From Ostrinia nubilalis (taxonomy: Eukaryota; Arthropoda; Insecta; Lepidoptera; Crambidae), in NCBI RefSeq assembly GCF_963855985.1, contig NC_087095.1, positions 9,310,001 through 9,374,000 on the forward strand: DNA of 64,000 bases. The letters run 5' to 3'. The notes under the pieces were generated by a model, which ran no database searches, was not told where the DNA came from, and saw only the letters and a list, made by a program, of their open reading frames with translations. Shown here in pieces: positions 46,755-57,300 of the stretch. The translations under genes were made by a program, and so were the position numbers. Each line of letters begins with the position of its first letter. The first letter of the stretch is position 1.

Positions 46755-47937
46755 CCCTCTCCCGTAGTGCGCCGGCGACTGTGGCTAAGGTGTGACGTGT
46801 GGCTGCGAATTCTTTGTTTCTCGACGACAAAAGATAGTTTTTTTAGTTATGCTTTACGATTTTTGTATATTTTGCTATTTATATTAAGTACGAAATCTAT
46901 TTGGTATCAAAATTATTGTAGTTTTATCTGTATAATGAGCACATTCCGTGATGACCATTCCGCGTACTTCTTATTGTTTGTGAACTCATAAGTTGAATAG
47001 TGTATGTTTTGAACAGTGAACCAGGTTTTCAAAGTACACAGTGAACCGGTTGACTGTTTTTTTATTTAACCACCAAACGGTTGATTAATCACCTAAAGGC
47101 TTTAAGAGGCAATTTTCAGTTATTTTTGTTTAAAGAAGGATTTTTCTTTTCAATTGTGTCTTGTGTTATTTTTGTTTTCTGTGATTTTTTAAATGAAGAC
47201 TGTTTGTTTACCACCAAAAAGGTTGATTATTGATTACTTAAAGGCTTTATTAGACAATGTTTAGTTATTTTTGTTAAAAGAAGCATTTTTCTTTTCATTT
47301 GGGTTTTGTGTGAGTTTCGTTGTTATTTTTGGATTCTGTGATTTTTTATGTAGACTGTTTGTTGAAATAATCATTTTTATTTCCATTTGATTTTTGTGTT
47401 GTAAAAATAAAAGCTGATTATCTAAAATTATGTTGTTTATTTTCCAAAATCATAATTTTTACTCGTAATTAACTTTATGGTTCACTGTTGAAATATGGGT
47501 GGTTCAGTGAAAACTACCCGTAGTACACAGTGAGCCAAATTTCATTTTTTTTTAAAACCTACTTTAAGTTACCTTTTTATTGCTGAGGCTAATTTTAAGC
47601 CTAAAAATTAGAAACCTTATTAAATTACCTGACTGATAAGACCATAATGACATTTCTAGCTTCATTTTCCAGCTAATTAGAGCATTTAGAAAAAAGGCCG
47701 GTTCACTGTTCAACGATGCACCCTACATATGAAAATAGATGAAACTAGACCTATTTTTATCGACAAAAAAGAGGTCAAAAAATTTTTGAGATTTTTTTTT
47801 AATTTTTTATAGAATTTTTTTTCTTCCAATTACTTATTGTAAAGAAAACGTAATAACTTTTAAACTAAGCGGTATATCCTGATAAAATAAAAACAGTAAT
47901 AATGCTAAATAACAGGCAATACTAAAAAAAATACATA

Positions 47938-48000
47938 ACCTGGTTTGACCTTTCTCTTTATGTGTACTACGTACACATAAAGAGAAAGGTCAAACCAGGT
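47938..48000. repeat. 63-bp perfect palindrome
   Basis: Two exact 30-base inverse arms (outer part ACCTGGTTTGACCTTTCTCT) with a three-base centre, TAC. It sits exactly where the foldback copy is truncated. It could be a biological inversion scar or an assembly artefact. Confidence 0.85.
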
Positions 48001-50089
48001 TTATGTACCTAAATAGCGAAATTATCTACTCTATCTGACATGAAGTTAACTTTCAAAAGGGATATCATGAAGCTCGTACTTATCACGTGCAGGCAAAACT
48101 AAATAATTGCGACACGCCTTGCGTCTATGCATTGTTTTGGGAACAAGATAAACCAGGGACTAATTTCCTGAAACAAGTTCCCGTGAAGTAGTTAGATTAA
48201 TTTATAACGAGCAACTTTCTGCAAAATTAACCGGAAACTGACAACAGTAACTATGAGAAAACAGTGAAGTTTACCATATGAAGATATTGTGCAGTTGGGC
48301 CCGAGTTTGTTCAGAATACAAACTTCAGACGTGAATGTTGGCGAGTGTCGGCGACGATAACTTGCGCAACGAGCGCAATAAAATATTAAGGGGGATTCAT
48401 AGTTGAAGTTCACGTCAATGGAATTAGGAAATATTGTAAATAAGATATGGTGAAAATACGAGGCTTAACTGCGATTTCAACGTTGTTACATTCCAAACAA
48501 AGATGTTGTTCAGGGGTATAGACGATGACAATTCGATATAATCTCCGGCTTATTTGTTCGCAAATTATATTCTATTGCCATAAACTAAATATAGATAACA
48601 AACTGAATTGTTGGTTTGTGCAAATTAGAAGCTAAGTTATAAGGACGGCTTTCATCTCAGTAATTCGGACGACTGATTCAGGAAAACAGCGGCGGAATTC
48701 GCTACTGAAATTGGACTATTAAGTGGCTTAAATGAAAATAGGCTATTTAATGCTCGAGTCTTAAATATTTCCTTGGGGTGTGAAGAAAGACCGCCCAGTT
48801 TGGAATGTTAAAGTCCATAATATCAGTTGAAGCTATAGAATACAAATTCTTTAAGATCTTCATTAATATTTACAATATTATTGTTCGTAAAATACTTTTT
48901 GAAAATAACAGTTCTTTAGGTAAGTAAGTATAGGATAACACTTCGCCTTAGTACTTCTTTCCTAGAGTTGGGACTAAACCACAATCTTTGTAACAAACAA
49001 GCATTAATATGTTCTTACTACGAAACGCTCGCTTCAGAGTTCAAGAGCACACACACGCTAAGTATAAATTCAAAGCAGGTTTTCTCGCAACCCAAATACA
49101 GAGAAGTAAACTAATAAACAATTTCAGTCTCATTTCCTTACAAATGCCTTTCAACTGTACTTATGCATAATGTATTATCATCCTAAGCACCAAACTTATC
49201 CAAATCCTGTCACCTTGAAGCGAATTATATCAATGGTTCAAGCACGAACGAGCATCGTAACTCCTCGGATGTTCAAATTCAATAATAGAATTCATTATAG
49301 CCCTCAGTTTGTAAAGGCGTGCTTCTCGTGACAAGTGGCGAGTTCTGTACAAAGCTTCGCCCCCTGGTGATTGTTTCGCCCGCCCACCTCTGGGACCGAA
49401 CAAAGAAGTTTTTAGTTCCAAGTGTTTCGAAGTTGGGCCCAACCTGCTCCTATTATGTATGGTATTCATAACTAACGTCCCGTAGTTTTGCGAGACGTAT
49501 CGCTTTGAAGTCTGCAGAGGACAATACGTTATGACGCGACGACGCGGTCAAGTTTGCAAACTAAATGCTGAAAAGTAATAAATAGTGCGCTAAGCTTTTA
49601 ATATAGCCTTTTTGTGAATAACCAAAGGGAAAATGCCTACGGTCGACTACAGTTTGCTAAGATATCGAGTATTCGATATTATTGTGCAAAGGAACGAAAA
49701 CATCTCCTCACAAATGTTTTAATATCCACTTACTTATTATTTAAACTATACTTATGCCCGTTTTCATCATCAATCCCTAATTTTTAAATGACCCCTATAG
49801 TAACAAATAACAGGAATTTTGTTGTCATAGGGGTCACTTAAAAATAAATTAAATTTAAAACCACATCTGTATATTATTAAATATTTATTTTTGGGTACTT
49901 AAAAATAAATTTACTTCAATACGATACATATCAATATGTACTCATAATTAATAAGTTTATAAGAAAAGAGATTTATTTGAACTCAAATACGAAGCAACTG
50001 GATCTGGCGAAAACATAAGACTTTCATTAAAGAAGTTTTTATTACCGATCAAACAATTTTTATGGCTATTAGGTGTATTATTGAAGTAA
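48001..50089. other. non-coding, no gene recognised
   Basis: AT-rich. The minus-strand frame at 49230-49469 lies in a GC-richer patch but is not recognised. No transposon ends seen. Confidence 0.4.
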
Positions 50090-50192
50090 TCATGTTGCAA
50101 TACCCTAGCAGGGTCCATGTTATGGGTCTATGTCTATATGTAAGAACTTTTATATACCAACATTGGAGCAATAAAGAATTTGAATTTGAATA
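50090..50192 (+). repeat. non-LTR retrotransposon 3' end
   Basis: A segment ending GCAATAAAGAATTTGAATTT then GAATAA has the poly(A) signal and short TTTGAA repeat tail typical of lepidopteran LINE 3' ends. It is 5'-truncated with no coding sequence. Confidence 0.55.
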
Positions 50193-50419
50193 AGAGATAT
50201 TAAAATTGTACTTATGTTAACACCAGGTCTCATTACAAAACTCAAGAAATACTGTTATTTCACTTCACACTACACTTACTTAGTTGCTAAGTAAATTGAT
50301 TTCCTTGAGATTAATAATTAACCTTTAATACAATTTTAGTTGTTCTCCTCCACATCCTGTAACAAAAATATATTTGTAATTTTTTTTTAAATAGAATGTT
50401 TTCGTCGTCCATGTACACA

Positions 50420-50533
50420 CGGCCACACTGTTAACTATCCATTTCCGTTTTTGCTCTCACTCTCATCAAATGGTGATTCTTTGTGATAGAACGAGACGAC
50501 ATGACTGGCAATGGGTAGTTAACACTGTTGCCG
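50420..50533. repeat. 114-bp MITE
   Basis: CGGCCACACTGTTAACTATC on the left and GGTAGTTAACACTGTTGCCG on the right are imperfect inverses. No coding content and no clear TSD. Confidence 0.6.
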
Positions 50534-51104
50534 ATAGTACATTTAAGAGCCATTTCACAAAAATATTCCGCGCGAATTTAGCTACAAACTGTCAACGCAA
50601 CGACAAAAGAGTAAAAAGAACGCCGAAATGGACAAAAAAATCTTGAGCCGTGACCGTATTAAGACTTGATATAAGTTATTAATTTTAAGGTAGAATAAGG
50701 TATTAAAACATGATAAATTAATTTAAAATGTTAATAGAGTTTATTTAGTCTTTTAAAGATTTTTATACTTATTTCGATTAATAATGAAACACGAATAGGT
50801 ATAATATGTAAAATATATTATATTAAGTACAAAATAAAGACAGTCACATAGTGAAAAAAAATCTGCCCCCTTGCAGCTCCATCATCGGACCCTGGATATC
50901 ATTTACCTAGACTAAGTATTCGTCAAGGCGAATTACACAAGCCCAAACTCCATAGGGTTCTATTGTTTTGTTATGGAGTTGCAATGGAGGTGGCCATTGC
51001 AACTCCTCCAGATCAGACAGAGCTAAGAAATAAATAAATATTATTATTATTTAACAAATAACTAAAATAAATTCATCTAACTGTCTTTCTTCTTACTAGT
51101 CTTA

Positions 51105-51520
51105 CTAATATTATAAATACGAAAGTTTGTATGGATGTTTCGATGTTTGTTACTCTTTCACGCAAAAACTACTGAACAAATTTTGATGAAGCTTTACAGT
51201 ACAGTACAGCAGTACTAGGCAGCTTGTGTTCAACTATCACTCGGGTCGGACGTTCCTATCGCAAGACCGTTGGTTCACTCAGTCCCGATACGACTCTAGT
51301 GCTGTGTGTAATTATTCTCGTGAATACACTAAGTTTATTAATTTCTATGAGTGGATTTCATTTTGCCTGAGAACTACGTCATGAACCCTTAACCAGAAGA
51401 CCCTGTCGCCAGCGACAGCGACACTCATCCATCCCTGGCGTCGACCAGAATAACAATATATTTATGACGATCTGTAGCAAACTAAATTTCACGCGAGTAA
51501 AGCCGCGGGCAATACTACAT
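51105..51520 (+). repeat. interspersed repeat, family 2, split by an unrelated insertion
   Basis: CTTACTAATATTATAAATAC then GCGAAAG-like DNA starts the unit, and ATTTCACGCGAGTAAAGCCG plus CGGGCAA ends it. The middle, about 51210-51465, is GC-richer sequence absent from the other copies (for example GGGTCGGACGTTCCTATCGC), so a second insertion is inferred; it resembles LTR-like or other repeat DNA but was not identified. Confidence 0.55.
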
Positions 51521-51527
51521 ATTTCAT

Positions 51528-51565
51528 ACTAGCTTTTTGCCCGCGACTTTTTCCGCGAAGAAGTG
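51528..51565 (-). repeat. terminus of a GCGGGC-CTAGT repeat
   Basis: ACTAGCTTTTTGCCCGCGAC is the inverted end of family 1/2 repeats. The body behind it is not recognisable. Confidence 0.5.
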
Positions 51566-51651
51566 GAAACTGGTTCTAATACTTCTAATAAAATTAAATT
51601 ATTCTAAGAAATTATTAATTTTGTTATAAATATGATAATATTTTTTAATAT

Positions 51652-51815
51652 TTTATTTATTTTATTTTATTTTATTTAGGATAACAAACAATTGTACAAT
51701 TCAGATATGCAGTAAAGTTATACATCGACATTTAGTTATTGTACAACCCGCACCGCTATCCCCATCTTACAAACATGCCTTGCCTCTTTGCACTACTAGC
51801 TGATTTATAATTATA
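51652..51815 (-). repeat. non-LTR retrotransposon 3' end with AAATA tail
   Basis: On the minus strand, TTGTTTGTTATCCTAAATAA is followed by repeated AAATA. This is a common lepidopteran LINE 3' end. Truncated. Confidence 0.55.
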
Positions 51816-53092
51816 ATATAAAACCTACAAATTATTAGGTATGTTTAAATATCTGAATACTTACAAAATTATGATATCTTTCTACAACAAAATTGAAACA
51901 TTTCCTTCGGGTGCTAAAATCACCAGGCTATTGTGTGCACATACTCTGGAGCATACAACTTACAACTGGCCGTCGGAGAAGCATAGATTTCCCTTAAGTC
52001 TACTCCCGCTACCACATGGAACTCCGCTAAAACTCGTGAGCCAACACTTGTTTTTGTATCGAAAATTAGTATGAGCAGCGCACGCGGTTGCCCGTTGCAG
52101 GCTCTATGCAACCACGCTATTTTAAACCGTGGCCCCTAAGCATGAGATGGGAAACTGCACTCTCTAGAATTCTCTTGAATTTGATGGTGTTAGGGGAATC
52201 CTAGGAATGAATACAGACTTTCCAATGGAATCTCCTCATCAATATTGAAACATTGCAACTTGCAATGCAATGTTTCGTTTTCATTTGTTGTATTATTGAC
52301 TATTTCTTGATTTTTCAAACACGTGTCAAAATAAAAAAAATAATTTAAATCAAAAGCACTAAGGAATATTTAATTGATATCAACTTCGAAGCAAGCACAG
52401 ATCACAGAAACTAAAGGGAAATGTGATAAGGGGGCGAAGCCGGTGTCGCAACAATATGCCCAAAAACAGAACATATTGCTTGTGAAAGCAATGATGACAG
52501 CAGCGACGTTATAATGTAAACAGTTTACATTGCTTGCATACTACTAAAGATTATTCGAACGTTGAATACTGATACCGCAGTGGATAATGAGCACATATTT
52601 TGATTTCTTTGACACTGAGTTTCGAACTCAGCGCATTACTTAGCATCTTTCTATATCTCTATGGAAGCAAGTTATCTTCAAAATAACATTCTACACCTTT
52701 TTAACCAAATACGAAGCACGTCATCTATCAATAGGGAATATATTTTAGAAGTTAATAAATTATGCATAAAATAACACTTTAGTTAAATCATACAACTTCT
52801 AAAAACTAGTACTGAAATCGTACTGGAAACAATAAAAAAATATTAATATGTTATCTAATTTATTTATTAAACGACCAATTATCGAAGATTTTGGAGTAAA
52901 GTTTTTGAAAATATTTTATAGCCAACATAGGAAACATTTAGTGAAAGAATTTGTTTTCGGAGCCTATTGCCTTCAAACAAACAAATAATCAAATCTTTCC
53001 TCTTTTATTACTATTGATTTAACAACAAAACTTCCCTCTCGAAACAAAACGGTTCTTTTTCTTCTTCACGAAACAAAACTCAAAGTGGATAA
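51816..53092. other. non-coding; terminus related to transposon X near 52400-52490
   Basis: CAGATCACAGAAACTAAAGG, GGGGGCGAAGCCGGTGTCGC and ATATGCCCAAAAACAGAACA match the left end of transposon X (27514-27586) in order. No partner end was found. The remainder is AT-rich with no gene. Confidence 0.4.
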
Positions 53093-53385
53093 ATAAATAA
53101 ACAAATCTTTGGACAATTTCACAATGCCATCTAGTCCCAAAATAAGCAACTAATATGCTTGTGTTAAGGGTGCTAGCTTAATGGATATACTATGTACTTA
53201 CAACCTTTTTTATAATTTATTTATTAAATTAAATTCATACATAAATACATAGTTACTCCCAGTCCCGTCAAAGAAATTAAATTTCATCATTTCAATTTCT
53301 GCTCGGCCGGGAATCGAACCCGAGACCTCTCGGCATATTAGTCCGTTTCGAACCACCAAACGGCCGACTCAAAACGGACCTCCCG
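53093..53385 (-). repeat. tRNA-derived SINE
   Basis: On the minus strand the head contains a GGTTCGATTCCC B box (53320-53309) preceded by GCCGTTTGGTGGTTCGAAAC, a degenerate A-box region. The body continues GGCCGAGCAGAAATTGAAAT and ends in a tail shared with 33400-33521. Pol III promoter elements plus an unrelated tail define a SINE. It is not a functional tRNA: no acceptor stem. Confidence 0.7.
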
Positions 53386-54208
53386 GCATAGTATCAAAAG
53401 TATTTGGTCGCCGTATAAATCTCCGCTTCATGACACGAACACACGTAAACGTCATGGCGGGAAAAATGACACAGGTCCTGCCTTGACGGGCGCTCGCGCC
53501 GTACTAATCTATGTCGGCTTCCGCATTGAAATTTATACTGATATTCACATCAATATTTTGACAAAGTAGTTACTAATATTTAAACAATAACTGTGGAAAT
53601 CAATTCTCCAATGAATATTCTTTATTTTGGGATACTTTTATTGCTGTTATTGCTGTGTATTAAAACCAAAAATCACGATCAAAATGTGACGTAAATCTTA
53701 AAAATTTGCCAAAATATTTTTAGATTTTACTCAATAATGGTAATGAAATTCAAGAATCCGTTTGATTATTGGACTACAAGAATATATGTCCGATGATTTC
53801 TATATATTTTTAAGCTTATTATACGAGCATAAATAATAGATACAGGACTTTGAAATTGAGTCTGCGGCAATTTTTCCGTAAAATGGTTGTGGGAGATGGG
53901 GCACTGAGAATTAATCAAAAGAGTTTTAGTAAATCCGTTACATTATTGGTCAACAACAAGGATTGAACTATCTTTCGCAGTAATTAAATAATCTCTGGGT
54001 GTTGCTTAAGATAGTAATTCATGCTTCCAAAATCTTAGAAATTTGCACGAAAATGTAAAATGGCTCTTAATAATAATATCTAGTTTTAAAATGTTGTATC
54101 ATCGTAAATAAAATGTCTGTCAGATTAAATTTTGACAAGAAATTGCTAATATTCTTTGATTCGAAAAAAAAAAGAGCTAATATTAAGTATCAAATATCCA
54201 ATACTAAC
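53386..54208. other. downstream of the last identified Phf14 exon
   Basis: This must contain at least the start of an intron, since the PHD3 exon ends in GTTAGT at 54208. I could not find an acceptor followed by a credible phase-0 C-terminus and stop. Confidence 0.4.
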
Positions 54209-54317
54209 CGTTGGATCGCAATCAGCGCAGTGCCACGAATAGCCGCGTTTCTTGGGGTTCTTGTTGAGAGGCGGCTCCAGGCAAGTAAAGTGATACCTCT
54301 TGAAGCACTCGTCACAT
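54209..54317 (-). CDS. Phf14: Phf14 exon: second half of PHD finger 3
   Basis: Acceptor TTTTTTGCAG, donor GTTAGT, phase 0 out. Encodes RCDECFKRYHFTCLEPPLNK then YSWHCADCDPT, completing the C4HC3 ligands. At least one more exon, with the C-terminus and stop, must follow at lower coordinates. Confidence 0.93.
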
Positions 54318-57300
54318 CTGCAAAAAATAAATATAGGTTAAATTCTGAAAAATATGTTTAATCCTTTACAGCACATGTTGAAAATGTTTCACCTAATAAA
54401 AAATATGGTGACACTAAGATGCCCATAAGATAGAGCCCCAATACAGGTTTAAACTAAGGTCAGTACCAGCCAGGGACTTTGGTACTTTTTGAGTGAAAAT
54501 AGCGGGATTCTTCCGTCAGAAGCGGGACATAGTAAAAAAACGTATATAATTAAAGGTTTTCAAATATTTATCTTTTTATTTGACTTAAAATTACGTTTAC
54601 GTGACAATAGATAGCAAAAGTAGCCATAGAAAATGTATTTTAACAAAAAAATAATATTTTAAATCAGATTTACTCTATCGTTAAATTCGTCTTTAGAATA
54701 AAAAAAGAAAAAAATTAATAAAAAAATATTCTTTAGAATAATATGGCGTTTCAAACAATAGTCTGGTGAAGTGAGTGTCTCTCTCCGAAAAGCGGGACCG
54801 AGCCTGTCCCGCGCGGGACATTTAAATTTGATTTAAAAATCGGGACGTCCCGCCAAAATCGGGACGTCTGGCAACGCTGGTCAGTACCCAAAAATAGTAA
54901 CTCGCAGAGTCATGCTACTGGTTTCTATACGACTGTGTAAAACACTAACCCCCTTATTAAATAAAAAGTTACACCTAGGATGAACTCAGGATTAAAATGA
55001 CATTTCCATGCGAAATGACATCATAAGCCAAGAGTTCAACTAAGGTGTAACTTTATGGCCCTGAATATATTAATGTTGTGCATTTGACTTGGTGCTAATG
55101 TCAAGACATAATTACCTGACAAGGTTGGTATTGTCTCCGGGCTGCGTGCACACGTCGCAGTGCGTCAGCGGCGTCATGGCTTGCGCGGGCGACGATGTCT
55201 CGCCTCCTGTAGTTCTTCGGGCCCGACTCGTTCGGCTCCTCTGAGAAAATAGTCCCACTTTACTAACTAATAACTATTTCTCTTTCATGCATCTTATGAT
55301 TATGTAAGAGAACAGGTAAAAAAATAAACGTGAAGTTTTTATTCCTAGTTTGTACATACACTTTGACCTCCATAAAGAATTAACTTGAACTCTGAGTATT
55401 GAACGAGAAGCATGTGCAATTTTTGATGAACCGTTTTCAACCAGACTGAAACCCAGTAACGATGTAAACTATACCTTCAATTTAGTGAGTCCATGGCTTT
55501 TGGGCTTCACAGCAACAAATGCAGTAGGCAGTGGTTGAAATTGATCGAGCATTTCTTGTTCTTCCTCTTCATCTTCTTCATCCAGACCATGAATTCGAGT
55601 ATTACCACTATCCCAAGGCGTCCGTGCATGAACACTACCAGTTTCTCTTAATCGACGATACGTATCCGTAAATACTCGCATATGGGGTGCCCGGCGATTA
55701 GGATAACGACGAACATATTCCCTTTTCGCACCTGTAGCACATCCATTACTAAACCCATAGCAAAACATGATATCGGCATACTCTTCGTAAGTGTAGGAAC
55801 CCATATCAGTTCCGAAAGCAATTACTGGATGCGGCGAAACGACGAAAACAATAAGTAAAAACTACACAAAGCACCTCCTCAGTTTATCCCTGCCAACTGC
55901 ACAGTACGTGTTTTGTTGTTGTAACTTTGCTAAGCCTAACCAGAACCAATTATTATTTTAACTTATTATTAAATTGATCGTTTCAGAGGTTTCAGAGGTT
56001 ATGTTTTATTGTTTTGAAACGTTATTGTAGGAACTTTAGCAGCTAGTCATATTAAATAACAGGTATAAGTACATGCAGGTGCTTTATTGTAGTTATATTT
56101 AAAATAAATTCACGACACAAAAAGTTTTCTAAAAGTTAATCGGAAACGAAAATCCAAACAAACAAAATAAATATGTCAATTATGACATGATGACAGCTAC
56201 GCTATTTATTTTAACGTCTTGTCGGCTGTCAAAGTAGTGATGTATCTTCTTCCTTTTTAATGTTGGCAATACATGTCGAGGCAGACTTGATTTGTGTCAT
56301 TTTTAGGTTTCATTCAAGTGAGACGAGTTAAAGTTCAGTCAAACCAGTGTTGGTTTGACCGAACCTTTACAAAATGGTACCAAGTGGGATGGGACTTGGG
56401 GCAATTAAATGATATAATGAAGGATGATAGATGATCCCCTTCCCACCATTTGAGTCTCAATAAAGTTTGTTTAATAGTTTTGCTACTTGAGAGAATCCGA
56501 AGAATCACGGTTGTACTGTTTTGTTTCACTTGCCCACACTCATGCACGTTCACGAACACTTAATGGTTAATAATCCACCATTATTACATATTAATAGTCG
56601 TCTAAACACGAGTTTATGAAAATAAAACAAAATTGCTAACATGACGGTTCACAAGCCACTTCCCGCAAGCTTTCAATTTACTCCTCCGAAGAATTTAATT
56701 TAACCATTAGGCGGTATCTTTGCTGTGTGATGGTTTACATGCCTTTCAAGTTTAAACGCTAGTTTTTATTTGTTGATCTACTGAATTTATGTAAACGTAA
56801 CGTTGATACAGAATGAATGCTTCATTATAAAATGCAGCAGCATCAATTTGCATACCCGACTGACGCAAACATGATTTCCATAGCATTTGCAAATGTCGTC
56901 AACATTCGTTACTTTTTGTTTGTGCACATGTCGACGCTTTACGTTATAGCGTTATTTACGGGCAAAACCAACAATGCGGGAAATGTGTTTAAATTGATGT
57001 TTGTATGTAGGTATCCATTACTATTTAACTGCTGATTAATGTGAAAATAATTAGAATGTCCCACATTTGTCGCCGAATTAATAAACATTTTGTTTTGCGA
57101 AGCTTTTCAGTACTTAGCTATTTTGAGAGATTTTTGCGACTTAAATAGTATTAATAGGTTCGTAACAATAACATTGGCTGAGTTACACCAACTTACTATA
57201 ACAGTAACTTTATCAATAACCGGTGTTTTTATATTATGAAGATTGACAGATATTTTTACTTTTGATAAAGTAAGATGGTGCAACTAGATTTTGTTTTGTT

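Larger units (their letters stand above)
45818..47723. mobile_element. nested TA-TSD element with CAGTGAACC motifs
   Basis: Begins GGGTGGGTAGTCGAACAGTG and ends with the inverted relative CACTGTTCAACGATGCACCC, inserted at TA (45816-45817 and 47724-47725) of the foldback element. The intact copy at 36226 gives the empty site AAAGTGTACATATG. CAGTGAACC or its inverse recurs at about 45831, 47012, 47041, 47482 and 47702, with TGAACCACC/GGTGGTTCA near 45852 and 47500. No transposase is recognised. Probably a non-autonomous Tc1/mariner-type element. Confidence 0.75.
45794..47936. mobile_element. truncated CAGTGTGAGTC foldback copy split by nested insertions
   Basis: The left end CAGTGTGAGTCACGTTAAAG (45794-45813) is followed after four bases by another element. 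The copy resumes at 47724 (TACATATGAAAATAGATGAA) and matches 36226-37329 up to about 47936. There it stops at a 63-bp palindrome, so the second arm is missing. Confidence 0.8.

Noticed and set aside
51210..51465. Solo LTR inserted in the repeat at 51105
   Set aside because: TG...CA-like ends can be drawn but no flanking target duplication was found, so only an unidentified insertion is reported.
53300..53400. Possible tRNA gene on the minus strand (GGTTCGATTCCC)
   Set aside because: No acceptor stem or proper A box, and the body continues into a SINE tail; it is a tRNA-derived SINE.
53386..54208. Terminal Phf14 exon
   Set aside because: Possible acceptors are followed by AT-rich frames with no resemblance to a PHF14 C-terminus; not called.
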